From JAENVU01 sp964544295 (lineage in GTDB: Bacteria > Actinomycetota > Acidimicrobiia > IMCC26256 > JAENVU01): a stretch of DNA of 32,589 nt. Of the stretch, positions 15,756-22,868 are shown piece by piece; the stretch's first letter is position 1; each line of letters starts with the position of its first letter. The position numbers were made by a program, and so were the translations under genes. The notes beneath the pieces are model-generated. The model was not told the origin of the DNA. It did no database searches and was given only the letters and a program-made list of their open reading frames with translations. The stretch spans positions 1 through 32,589 of the forward strand of contig CAZJBJ010000026.1 in assembly GCA_964544295.1 (NCBI GenBank), given 5' to 3'.

Positions 15756-16328
15756 TCACACGTCGACGAGGTGCGCCGCCCTGCGGTCGGCGGCCCGGCG
15801 TTGCCGGTCCCGGACCTCACTCATGCGGCGGACGAACAGCACGCCGATCGCCGTGGTCGCGCTGATCATGGCGGCGAGGGCCATCAGGTTGAACGAGTCC
15901 GTCCCCGCCGCCAGGAAGTGCACCGTGGCCAACCCGTAGAGCGGGAGGGACGCCAGATGCACGCCCCGCCAGACCCGCGGCGGCAGGTGCCGGCGGGCCA
16001 GGGAGGTCAACTCCACCGCGAGGAGCAGGTAGAACCCGACGACACCCCAGGCGACCGCCAGCGGATGCCACGCACTCGCGAAGGGCACCAACACATCGGT
16101 CAGGCCGAACGACGTGTACGAATCGGCGAGCAGGGCGAGGACGTGGACGCCGACGAAGATCGTCGCCAGCCCGCCGAGGAAGCGATGCAGGTCCAAGATC
16201 CACGCGGGTCGGGCGCCGAAGGGCCGCACGCGACCCGAGAGCCACAGCCCCCAGATCACCGTGGCGGCCAGCAGCGCCCACGCCACGATGCCGCTGGCGC
16301 GTGCGGTGTACCAGAACAAATGGCTCAT
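15756..16328 (-). CDS. Ferric-reductase-like heme transmembrane protein
   Basis: This is a 190-aa membrane protein with five to six hydrophobic segments. It begins with LFWYTARASGIVAWALL, and paired histidines sit on consecutive helices (LHRFLGG, GVHVLALLAD, GVHLASLPLYGLATVHFLAAG). This is the pattern of the ferric reductase-like/YedZ family, in which such histidines bind b-type hemes and move electrons across the membrane. Conserved Trp-His spacing supports the call. There is no cytoplasmic flavin domain, so an NAD(P)H or quinol partner is needed. Its ATG overlaps the stop of apbE (ATGA), which makes coupling strong. The basic C-terminal tail (RRMSEVRDRQRRAADRR) is probably cytosolic. Confidence 0.85.
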   Translation of the reverse strand: MSHLFWYTARASGIVAWALLAATVIWGLWLSGRVRPFGARPAWILDLHRFLGGLATIFVGVHVLALLADSYTSFGLTDVLVPFASAWHPLAVAWGVVGFYLLLAVELTSLARRHLPPRVWRGVHLASLPLYGLATVHFLAAGTDSFNLMALAAMISATTAIGVLFVRRMSEVRDRQRRAADRRAAHLVDV

Positions 16329-17251
16329 GCCACGACCTCCAGCTCACGGGCGAACCGGTCCCAGCCCGGCCCGGTTGTCCAGCGCCCGTCGGCGCAGTAC
16401 CCGGCGGCGGCGCCGAGTTCGTGGGCGCGGGCGAGGCCCGCGTCGCCGTCGAGCGCGACCACCGTGCTCAGCACCTCGGCCTGCCAGGCGCACGCCGCGA
16501 CCACGGAGCCGAACGTCACCGGCGAGGTCGCACTGGCACCGGTCGTCGGATCGACGATGTGGTGATGGACGCGACCGTCCGCGTCCGACCAGCGCCGCCG
16601 CGATCGTGACGACGTCGCCACCGCGCCGTCCTCGAGGGCGAGGAACGCGACCGGCTCGTCCCCGGGGAGATTCCGAACTGCCACTACCCATGCGTCACCG
16701 ACGGGCGGGGTCCCGACGACGCGGACGTCACCGCCGAGGCTCACACACGCGCCCGTCGCACCGGCGGCGAGCAGCTCCGCCGCGACGATGTCGGCGGCGA
16801 GTCCCTTCCCGATGCCCCCCGGGTCGAATCCGGTCCCGGCCGGGATCGTCACCGACCGGCGGGCGGGGTCGACGACCGGCAGACCCGACGGACGGCGCGA
16901 CGCGCGCTCCGTCACCGATGGTCGATCGATCTCGGCGAAGGTGGTGCGATAGCCGATCGCCCGGATCGCGCGCAGTTGCAGGGGGTCGAATCGGCCTGCG
17001 GTCAGCGTCGCGCCGAGGGTCGCGCGCTCGACGAGCAGCAGTGTGTCCGCCGACACCCGGACCGCGGCACCCGCCGACGCGTTCATCCGGCACACCTCGC
17101 TCGTGGGCCGAAACCGGCTCCAGCGCGATTCCAACCCTTCGAGGCGTCGGCGGGCCCCGCCCATCAGCGCGGAGGAACCGCCGACGATCGTGATCTCGGC
17201 ATCCGCCCCCATGGCCCGGAACTGTTCGGTCAGTACGGTCGGCCCGGACAT
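16325..17251 (-). CDS. apbE: FAD:protein FMN transferase (ApbE)
   Basis: This 308-aa enzyme attaches FMN covalently to a Ser/Thr of target redox proteins, using FAD and Mg2+. Visible motifs are FRAMGADAEITI at the N-terminus, then SRFRPTSEVCRMN and DPGGIGKGLAADIV, the FAD-binding helix start. VSLGGDVRVVG and the C-terminal HHHIVDPTTGASA metal/flavin site follow. There is no signal peptide or lipobox, so it may act in the cytosol or be tethered by partners. The ATG at 17251 is 2 nt after the stop of the 111-aa membrane gene, and its own stop overlaps the ferric-reductase start, so three genes form one tight operon. No protein in the window carries an obvious DxxSGAT-type flavinylation motif, so the acceptor is encoded elsewhere. 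Confidence 0.92.
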   Translation of the reverse strand: MSGPTVLTEQFRAMGADAEITIVGGSSALMGGARRRLEGLESRWSRFRPTSEVCRMNASAGAAVRVSADTLLLVERATLGATLTAGRFDPLQLRAIRAIGYRTTFAEIDRPSVTERASRRPSGLPVVDPARRSVTIPAGTGFDPGGIGKGLAADIVAAELLAAGATGACVSLGGDVRVVGTPPVGDAWVVAVRNLPGDEPVAFLALEDGAVATSSRSRRRWSDADGRVHHHIVDPTTGASATSPVTFGSVVAACAWQAEVLSTVVALDGDAGLARAHELGAAAGYCADGRWTTGPGWDRFARELEVVA

Positions 17252-17253
17252 GA

Positions 17254-17589
17254 TCAGCTCGCGTGCGAACTCGTCGACACGGGCGCGGTCGCCGACGCCG
17301 ACGGGGCCCGCGCGGCCCAGGTCGTCCGCGTCGAGGGGGCCACGGGCACGGCCGGCGCGGCGGTCGGGGCCGTCGGTGCCGATGCTGCTGTCGGTGCCGC
17401 GGTGGACGTCACGGTGGCGGTGGCGACGGTGGGGGGATCCGTCGCCGAGACCGCCATCGTGACGCCCAGACCCAGGAGCGCGGCCACGCTGAGTGCGCCC
17501 GCGGCGATCCGTGACCGGTGCGCGGCCCGGCGGTTCGCCCGCGGCGCCGTCGACGGGCTGCTGGCTGGAAGCGGTGGGTGACTCGTCAT
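17254..17589 (-). CDS. Small membrane-anchored Ala/Pro/Thr-rich protein (111 aa)
   Basis: The protein has a basic N-terminus, one hydrophobic helix (about 29-48, IAAGALSVAALLGLGVTMAV), and then 60 residues of disordered Ala/Pro/Thr/Ser with no fold. This looks like the anchor and linker that, in many actinobacterial ApbE/ferric-reductase operons, precede an FMN-binding domain. Here the domain is missing and I found no frameshifted remnant in the other frames. It could be a naturally short spacer protein or a truncated flavin acceptor. GGAG lies only 2 nt before the ATG, a tight spacing. It is the first gene of the apbE operon and divergent from the two-component system, sharing the 116-bp region with the phased repeats. 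Confidence 0.65.
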   Translation of the reverse strand: MTSHPPLPASSPSTAPRANRRAAHRSRIAAGALSVAALLGLGVTMAVSATDPPTVATATVTSTAAPTAASAPTAPTAAPAVPVAPSTRTTWAARAPSASATAPVSTSSHAS

Positions 17590-17624
17590 GGCTCCATCAT
17601 GCGGAGGCTCCGTAAGGCCGATCC

Positions 17625-17657
17625 GAAGTCGATGTGAGAACCGTGCAAGAACGCGAA
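17625..17657. promoter_or_regulatory. 11-bp-phased direct repeats (AGAACC type), probable response-regulator site
   Basis: Three tandem 11-mers begin at 17625, 17636 and 17647: GAAGTCGATGT, GAGAACCGTGC and AAGAACGCGAA. Two of them share AGAAC exactly 11 bp apart. OmpR/PhoB-family dimers bind such head-to-tail repeats. The site sits 36-80 bp upstream of the divergent apbE operon and the two-component genes. It ends about 35 bp before the regulator's -10 box. A longer version occurs at 20410-20453. Confidence 0.6.
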
Positions 17658-17692
17658 CGACACGCTCTTACTTCGCTCTTTCACGCGCCCCG

Positions 17693-17698
17693 TACAGT
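17693..17698 (+). promoter_or_regulatory. Leaderless -10 box TACAGT of the two-component operon
   Basis: TACAGT ends 7 nt before the ATG at 17706, so the transcript probably starts at the start codon. The -35 position shows no consensus, as expected for a promoter that depends on an activator bound to the repeats just upstream. Confidence 0.5.
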
Positions 17699-17705
17699 CG
17701 CGGCC

Positions 17706-18386
17706 ATGGAATCCGCCCGGGTCCTCGTCGCGGAAGACGACCGCAGTGTGCGCGACGCACTCGTGCTCGCGTTGGAACTCGAGGGGTACACCGTCGACGC
17801 CCAACCCGACGGTGAACGCGCCCTCCAGGCCTTCGACCAGTTCGGCCCCGACGTCCTGATCCTCGACGTGATGATGCCCACCGTCGACGGCTTGACCGTG
17901 TGTCGTCGGTTGCGAGCCCGCAACGTGACCACACCGATCCTGGTGCTCACCGCGCGCGACCAGGTCTCGGACCGGGTCACCGGACTCGACGCGGGCGCGG
18001 ACGACTACGTGGTGAAGCCGTTCTCGCTCGACGAGCTCCTCGCTCGGTTACGCGCGCTGCTCCGTCGGAACACCTCCAAGGTGAACGAGCCCGAGCTGGT
18101 CGTCGGTGACCTGCGGCTCGATCCCCGGCGCCGGCTCGTCACCCGCGGGGACCGGGACATCGAGCTGACCAAGACCGAGTTCGACCTGCTCGAGCTCCTC
18201 ATGGAACACGCGGGCATCGTGTTGTCACGGGATCAGATCTACGAACACATCTGGGGGTTCGATTTCGAGACCGGCTCCCGGTCACTCGACGTCTACATCG
18301 GCTATCTCCGCCGTAAGACCGAGGCCGAAGGCGCACCCCGAGTCGTCCACACGGTGCGCGGCGTCGGCTATGTGGTGCGCGCGTGA
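17706..18386 (+). CDS. OmpR-family response regulator
   Basis: This 226-aa cytoplasmic transcription factor has an N-terminal receiver domain with the acidic pocket EDD (10-12). The phospho-acceptor is Asp54 in LILDVMMP, with the LTA switch residue and VVKPF lysine near residues 80-105. The C-terminal winged helix holds LTKTEFDLLELL, the recognition-helix region SRSLDVYIGYLRRK, and VRGVGYVVR at the end. This is the MprA/OmpR type that binds tandem direct repeats. The ATG at 17706 is supported by the leaderless -10 box. A longer in-frame opening to 17634 would run through the repeats. The stop overlaps the kinase start by 4 bp (GTGA). Likely targets are itself, the apbE operon and the PepSY gene. 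Confidence 0.95.
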   Translation: MESARVLVAEDDRSVRDALVLALELEGYTVDAQPDGERALQAFDQFGPDVLILDVMMPTVDGLTVCRRLRARNVTTPILVLTARDQVSDRVTGLDAGADDYVVKPFSLDELLARLRALLRRNTSKVNEPELVVGDLRLDPRRRLVTRGDRDIELTKTEFDLLELLMEHAGIVLSRDQIYEHIWGFDFETGSRSLDVYIGYLRRKTEAEGAPRVVHTVRGVGYVVRA

Positions 18387-19735
18387 GTCTCCGCTGGCGG
18401 ATCGCGCTCGGTCTGGCCGCGATCGCCACGCTCGTCTCGACCGCCGGGGCTGCGTTCGCGTACTTCCAGACGGCTGATCGCCTCGCAGCCGCGGTCGACG
18501 AGTCACTGCGCTCCAAGGCCGCGGAACTGACCGCCGGTCCGGTCGGAGGTCGGGGCGACGGCGACCGCGATCGCCAACCCCTCGTGCCCGGGTGTCCGCC
18601 GAACGCACTCCTGCAGGCGTTCGACGTCGCGCGACTCGTGACCGCGTCGGGCGACGCACTGGACTGTCTCCCGCACGAGGGAGACCTTCGCGTCGCCGGC
18701 GCGGTCAGGGCCGGCGTGAGTGCGGACGGGCGCCCGCGCCTGACCACCGTGGCGACCGACGACGGGCGGTACCGGGTGATCGTCGTCCGCCTCGGTCCCG
18801 ACACCGTGTTCGAACTGGGTCGGTCACTGCGCGAGAACGACGCGGTCCTGGACTCGTTGCGCACCCGGCTCGCGCTGCTGGCCCTGGTGGGCGTGGTCAC
18901 CGCGGCGGCGCTCGGATGGTTGCTCGCGACCCGCATCGTCAAGCCCATCGAGCGGTTGCGCGACTCGGCCGAACGCATCGCCCGCACCGGCGATCTCGAC
19001 GTCGACCTGCCCGGACCCGGCGCGGACGAAGTCGGCAGCCTGGCCGCCAGTTTCGCGACCATGGTCGGCGCTCTGGCCGAATCCCGCGATCGGCAGCGTC
19101 GACTCGTGACCGACGCCAGCCACGAACTCCGCACCCCACTGACGAGCCTGCAGACCAACGCCGAACTGCTCGGGCGCGGCGAGCAACTCACCGAAGCTCA
19201 GCGGAGCCAGGTCTCACGGGGGATCCAGCTCGAGGTCGGAGAACTCACCGACCTGGTGAGCGAACTGGTCGCACTCGCACGGGATCCGGCCGGTGACGAC
19301 GAACCGGCCGTTTCCATCGCCCTCGCCACTGTCGCCCACGACGTGGTCGGAGCCGCGCCCCATCGCACCCCCCGGCCCGTGACCCTCGCCGTCGATCACG
19401 GCGCGACCGTCCTCGGTCGACCCCGAGCGCTCGCCCGGGCGATGTCGAACCTCGTGGACAACGCCATCAAGCACGGCGCGGGACCGATCGAGGTCGCGAT
19501 CGACGGCGGCCGGGTCACGGTGCGCGACCACGGACCGGGGATTCCCGAGGCCGATCTCCCTCACGTCTTCGACCGGTTCTATCGGGCCGACGTCGCCCGC
19601 ACCGAGGCGGGATCGGGTCTGGGGCTGGCCATCGTGGCCCAGATCGTCGAACACCACGGTGGTGAGGTCTTCGCCCGGAATCACCCCGACGGTGGTGCGG
19701 TCGTCGGGTTCTCGCTCCCCACCACCCCGCACTGA
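18383..19735 (+). CDS. Membrane sensor histidine kinase
   Basis: This is a 450-aa partner of the preceding regulator. Transmembrane helix 1 is at 8-28, the extracytoplasmic sensor at about 29-160 and helix 2 at about 162-184. A HAMP domain follows (RIVKPIERLRDSAERIA). The H-box is DASHELRTPLTSL with His247. The ATPase domain has the N-box NLVDNAIKHG, the G1-box RDHGPGIP, FDRFYRAD, and the G2-box GSGLGLAIV. It is complete and of the MprB/BaeS type. The sensor domain is arginine/aspartate-rich and holds two cysteines (PGCPP, LDCLP) that could form a redox-sensitive disulfide, which fits the neighbouring flavin/heme genes. That link is inference. Confidence 0.94.
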   Translation: MSLRWRIALGLAAIATLVSTAGAAFAYFQTADRLAAAVDESLRSKAAELTAGPVGGRGDGDRDRQPLVPGCPPNALLQAFDVARLVTASGDALDCLPHEGDLRVAGAVRAGVSADGRPRLTTVATDDGRYRVIVVRLGPDTVFELGRSLRENDAVLDSLRTRLALLALVGVVTAAALGWLLATRIVKPIERLRDSAERIARTGDLDVDLPGPGADEVGSLAASFATMVGALAESRDRQRRLVTDASHELRTPLTSLQTNAELLGRGEQLTEAQRSQVSRGIQLEVGELTDLVSELVALARDPAGDDEPAVSIALATVAHDVVGAAPHRTPRPVTLAVDHGATVLGRPRALARAMSNLVDNAIKHGAGPIEVAIDGGRVTVRDHGPGIPEADLPHVFDRFYRADVARTEAGSGLGLAIVAQIVEHHGGEVFARNHPDGGAVVGFSLPTTPH

Positions 19736-19749
19736 GCGCCCGGACGCGA

Positions 19750-19786
19750 CTCGGGCCCCGCCGAGCGATGCTCGACGGGGCCCGAG
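19750..19786. terminator. Strong hairpin terminator between convergent genes
   Basis: Arms of 17 nt (19750-19766 and 19770-19786) pair at 16 of 17 positions around a 3-nt GAT spacer. The left arm starts CTCGGGCCCCG. It is followed on the plus strand by GGTTTCC. It lies 14 bp after the kinase stop and 30 bp after the end of the opposing PepSY gene, so it can serve both. Confidence 0.85.
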
Positions 19787-19815
19787 GGTTTCCGGGGGGC
19801 CGGAGGGAGACGCAC

Positions 19816-20346
19816 TCAGTTGCTTGCGCTGGTACCTCCCGCGTTCGCCGACGGGGCCGACGCGCCCGGAGGCGGCATGTGCCCGCGCGGCCCGCCGGGC
19901 CCGCCCGGACCGAAGCCGTCCTCGGTGGCGACGACCGTGAAGTCCTTGTCCAGGAGGACGGTGACCGGGGAACCGTCGGCCTTGGTCATGTGGGCCTCGT
20001 ACTCGCCCTGGCCGGAGGAGTCGGTCTCGACCCGGATGATGGTGCCGCCCGGCACCTCGGCCTGTGCGGCGGCCGTGACCTTGCTGGCCGTGTCGCCGGT
20101 CAACAAGGTCTCTCCCGGACCGTTGGGCATCGACGCGGGATCGGGTCGGGCTCCGTCGGCCGGACGCGCCGGGGCGGTGGCCGACGCCGCGGGAGTGGAC
20201 GAGGTGGAGCTGTCCGATCCGGTGACGGCGCCGGCGAGTCCGGCGCCGCCGACCGCGAGTCCGACGGCGAGGGCCGCGGTTCCGATCAACGCCCGTCGGC
20301 GAGTGGACGACTTGGCGGTCGTCTCGGGGGTGGGGGTGGTCTCCAT
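19816..20346 (-). CDS. Secreted or anchored PepSY-like domain protein
   Basis: This 176-aa protein has an N-terminal cytosolic stub, one hydrophobic segment (about 19-41), and a Ser/Ala/Pro linker. A PepSY-like domain at about 80-142 contains GDTASKVTAAAQAEVPGG, YEAHMTKADG and VLLDKDFTVVA, the helix plus strands of that fold. A low-complexity Gly/Pro/Ala tail follows. PepSY proteins of this size are commonly found beside OmpR-type two-component systems and may modulate the sensor or a secreted protease. The exact role is not established. A good AAGGAG lies 7 nt before the ATG at 20346. The upstream region carries four phased AGAACC repeats, so control by the neighbouring regulator is likely. 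Confidence 0.82.
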   Translation of the reverse strand: METTPTPETTAKSSTRRRALIGTAALAVGLAVGGAGLAGAVTGSDSSTSSTPAASATAPARPADGARPDPASMPNGPGETLLTGDTASKVTAAAQAEVPGGTIIRVETDSSGQGEYEAHMTKADGSPVTVLLDKDFTVVATEDGFGPGGPGGPRGHMPPPGASAPSANAGGTSASN

Positions 20347-20409
20347 TGGTTCGCTCCTTGTGTCGAGGACCCGTCTCTCGGGCCGACCATCACGATGCGC
20401 CCCGTCTGC

Positions 20410-20453
20410 GAGAACCAGTCGAAGACCGAGTAAGAACCATGAGAGAACCGACG
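20410..20453. promoter_or_regulatory. Four 11-bp-phased AGAACC direct repeats
   Basis: Tandem 11-mers start at 20410, 20421, 20432 and 20443: GAGAACCAGTC, GAAGACCGAGT, AAGAACCATGA and GAGAACCGACG. Three have perfect AGAACC and one has AAGACC. The block lies 64-107 bp upstream of the PepSY gene and repeats the design seen before the response-regulator gene. It covers an alternative ATG (20439) of the CoA-transferase, which argues for the later GTG start of that gene. Confidence 0.7.
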
Positions 20454-20477
20454 AACCCGGTCGAGGAGCGTCCCGCC

Positions 20478-21854
20478 GTGCACCAGACCATCCAGCAGCT
20501 GACCGACGACCTGTGGGCCGCGCTCGACGGCGAACCCGCGCGGACGGATTCGATGCGCGTCGAAGGTCGCGGCTCCCTGGCCTCGATCTTCCCGGTCACC
20601 GAACTCGCCACCGCCGCGATCGGCGCCGCCGCCCTCGCCGCCGCGGAGTACGCCGACGCCGACCGTCCCCTCGCCGTGACCGTCGACCGGGCCGCCGCGT
20701 CCCACTGGTTCGCGACCTCGATCGAGCCGACGGGTTGGTCGCTCCCGAGCCCGTGGGACGACCTGGCGGGCGACTACCGCGCCGCCGACGGTTGGATCCG
20801 CCTCCACACGAACGCGCCCCACCACCGCGCGGCGGCCCTCGTCGCGCTCGAGTGCGCGGCGGATCGGGAGACCGTCGCCCGCACGGTGGGCGCGTGGGCG
20901 GCGACCGACCTCGAGTCCGCGGTCGTGGCCGCGGGTGGTGCGGCCGCGGCGATGCGATCACTCGACGAATGGCGGGAGCATCCGCAGGGCCGGGCCGTCG
21001 CGTCCGAGCCGCCCGTGATCCGGCGCGCCGCGTCGACCGTGACCACGGGGTCGGCGCCAGCCGAGCACCCGAGGACCGATCGACCGCTCGCGGGCGTGCG
21101 CGTGCTCGACCTGACCCGGGTGCTCGCGGGCCCGGTGGCCACGCGGTTCCTCGCCGGATTGGGCGCGCAGGTGCTCCGCATCGATCCCCCGACGTGGGAC
21201 GAACCCGGGGTCGTCCCCGACGTGACGCTCGGCAAACGCTGCACGCGCCTCGACCTGTCCCGCGCGACCGACGTCGATCGCTTCGTCGAACTCCTCGGGT
21301 CCGCCGACGTGGTGGTGCACGGCTACCGGCCCGATGCGTTGGCCGGGCTCGGCTTCTCGTCCGACCGTCTGCACACACTCCGGCCCGGTCTCGTCGAGGT
21401 GAGCCTCGACGCGTACGGATGGACCGGCCCGTGGGCAGGACGGCGCGGCTTCGACAGCTTGGTGCAGATGAGTGCCGGCATCGCCGACGCCGGCATGCGG
21501 GCCGCGGGTGCCGACCGGCCGACGCCGCTGCCGGTCCAGGCGCTCGACCACGCCACCGGCTACCTGATGGCGGCCGCCGCGTTGCGCGGTCTCACCACCC
21601 GCCGCCGGGACGCGACCGGGACCTCGGCATGCGTCTCGCTGGCCCGCACCGCGCTCGCACTCGTGGACGCACCCCCCGCGACCGACGCAGACCGTCTCGA
21701 CCCACTCGACCCGCCTGCGTTCGACGCGGCGACCGAAACCACGCCGTGGGGGCCGGCCCGCCGGTTGGTGCCCCCGGCGCGGATCGACGGCGTGCGCATC
21801 GGTTGGGACCTTCCCGCGACGGACCTGGGAGCGGATCCGCCCCGATGGGACTGA
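20478..21854 (+). CDS. Family III CoA-transferase (CaiB/BaiF), apparently circularly permuted
   Basis: This 458-aa cytoplasmic protein would move CoA between carboxylic acids. Residues about 204-458 start with LAGVRVLDLTRVLAGP, the usual N-terminus of this family. They continue through VVVHGYRPDAL to GFDSLVQ, with Asp326 the expected catalytic residue that forms an acyl-anhydride. The segment normally found after this point (DGWIRL..., then SLDEWREHPQG) instead lies before it, at about 100-175. The domain order is therefore swapped relative to the common form. I chose GTG 20478 because GAGGAG lies 9 nt upstream. The ATG at 20439 lies inside the phased repeats and lacks a ribosome site. It is the first gene of a three-gene catabolic operon with a thioesterase and a SnoaL-like protein. 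Confidence 0.82.
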   Translation: MHQTIQQLTDDLWAALDGEPARTDSMRVEGRGSLASIFPVTELATAAIGAAALAAAEYADADRPLAVTVDRAAASHWFATSIEPTGWSLPSPWDDLAGDYRAADGWIRLHTNAPHHRAAALVALECAADRETVARTVGAWAATDLESAVVAAGGAAAAMRSLDEWREHPQGRAVASEPPVIRRAASTVTTGSAPAEHPRTDRPLAGVRVLDLTRVLAGPVATRFLAGLGAQVLRIDPPTWDEPGVVPDVTLGKRCTRLDLSRATDVDRFVELLGSADVVVHGYRPDALAGLGFSSDRLHTLRPGLVEVSLDAYGWTGPWAGRRGFDSLVQMSAGIADAGMRAAGADRPTPLPVQALDHATGYLMAAAALRGLTTRRRDATGTSACVSLARTALALVDAPPATDADRLDPLDPPAFDAATETTPWGPARRLVPPARIDGVRIGWDLPATDLGADPPRWD

Positions 21855-21874
21855 CGTCTGGTAGCAACCCACCC

Positions 21875-22369
21875 ATGGCGAACCCACCCGAGCCGGGCTC
21901 CCGCGCCGATCGGTTCACCCCACTCCCACCGGATCGCTTGGCCCGCTGGTCCAAGTTCGGCCGCTGGGAGGAGCGCTATTTCCCGAACGTCGTCGGGCTC
22001 GAACTCGAAGAGGTCCGCCTCGACTACGCCCGCATGCGGCTCCCCTACCGCGCCGAGCTGAACCAACCGGCCGGCGTGATCCACGGTGGCGCGATCGCCT
22101 CGATCATCGACACGGTCGTGGTCCCCGCCATCGGCAGCGCCTACGACGACTTCCAGGTCATGCTCACGATCGACCTCCAGATCCGGTTCCTCGGCACGGC
22201 GCGCGAGTCCGACATCGTGGCCGAGGGTTGGATCACCCGGCGCGGACGCTCCATCGTGTTCTGCCAGGCCGAAGTGCGCGCCGCGACCACCGGTGACGTC
22301 GTCGCGGAAGGCTGGCTCACCTACAAGGTCTCCACCCCCCGACCGCCGACCACCGAGGAGCAGACATGA
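21875..22369 (+). CDS. PaaI-family hotdog thioesterase
   Basis: This is a 164-aa single-hotdog protein. The core NQPAGVIHGGAIASIIDTV contains the HGG turn and the conserved acidic residue of the central helix. VMLTIDLQIRFLG is the following strand and DVVAEGWLTYKV the last. PaaI-type enzymes hydrolyse acyl-CoA, often aromatic, as a rescue for stalled CoA intermediates. An N-terminal extension of about 45 residues (RLARWSKFGRWEERYF) precedes the fold. The ATG at 21875 is chosen. An ATG at 21845, overlapping the CoA-transferase stop, is possible, and neither has a strong ribosome site. The stop overlaps the SnoaL-like gene (ATGA), so expression is coupled. Confidence 0.85.
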   Translation: MANPPEPGSRADRFTPLPPDRLARWSKFGRWEERYFPNVVGLELEEVRLDYARMRLPYRAELNQPAGVIHGGAIASIIDTVVVPAIGSAYDDFQVMLTIDLQIRFLGTARESDIVAEGWITRRGRSIVFCQAEVRAATTGDVVAEGWLTYKVSTPRPPTTEEQT

Positions 22370-22827
22370 GCGACGGCACCTACCCACGCGACGAAGTGGA
22401 AGCCGCCTTCCAGGAGTTCGTCGCGGTCGGTGATTCGGGCGACTGGAGCCGCTGGGCCGACCTGCACTCGGAGGACTGCGTGTGGGTCGAACACCATTTC
22501 GGCACCATCGTCGGCCGCGAGGCGATCCGGGCCAAGATCACCGAACTGATGGCGCCGGTGCCGATGATGCAGTTCCCTGTCGAGTGGCACATGATCGACG
22601 GCAACCGCGTGGTGTTCCTCCCCTGGCAGGTCTTCCCGGACCCGGCCGGCGGCGACGCCGAATACCGCTTCGCGTGCATCACGATCCTCGACTACGCCGG
22701 CGACGGACTCTGGTCCCGCCAGGAGGACATCTACAACCCGGCCGAGGGTGAGGCCGTCGTCATGGCGTGGCTCGCCGCCGGTGGCCAGCTCGCCGGTGAC
22801 CCGGGCGCCATCGGCCTCGACGGCTGA
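22366..22827 (+). CDS. SnoaL-like / NTF2-fold protein
   Basis: This is a 153-aa protein with the NTF2-like cone fold. A first helix pair (VEAAFQEFVAVGDSGDWSRWADLHSEDCVWVEH) is followed by the GTIVGREAIRAKI turn and long strands (VEWHMIDGNRVVFLPWQVF, RFACITILDYAGDGLWSRQEDIY). Family members act as isomerases, hydrolases, hydroxylases or simple binding proteins, and no diagnostic catalytic triad can be assigned here. The start overlaps the thioesterase stop by 4 bp. Being third in the CoA-transferase/thioesterase operon suggests a step in the breakdown of a ring or steroid-like acid, which is inference. A perfect hairpin follows the stop. Confidence 0.82.
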   Translation: MSDGTYPRDEVEAAFQEFVAVGDSGDWSRWADLHSEDCVWVEHHFGTIVGREAIRAKITELMAPVPMMQFPVEWHMIDGNRVVFLPWQVFPDPAGGDAEYRFACITILDYAGDGLWSRQEDIYNPAEGEAVVMAWLAAGGQLAGDPGAIGLDG

Positions 22828-22843
22828 CGGCGACGCCCGGCCG

Positions 22844-22868
22844 CGCCCACGTCACTCAGACGTGGGCG
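22844..22868. terminator. Perfect 10-bp hairpin between convergent genes
   Basis: Arms CGCCCACGTC and GACGTGGGCG enclose the loop ACTCA. The hairpin lies 17 bp after the SnoaL-like stop and overlaps the last codons and stop of the opposing alpha/beta hydrolase gene. No T-run follows, so it would be an imperfect intrinsic terminator, as is common at high GC. Confidence 0.6.

Noticed and set aside
14589..16565. A 658-codon plus-strand open frame over the maturase, thioesterase and ferric-reductase genes
   Set aside because: It crosses three well-supported minus-strand genes and has no recognisable domain.
20439..20477. ATG at 20439 as start of the CoA-transferase
   Set aside because: It lies inside the phased repeats and lacks a ribosome site. 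GTG at 20478 has GAGGAG at 9 nt. It remains a possible alternative.
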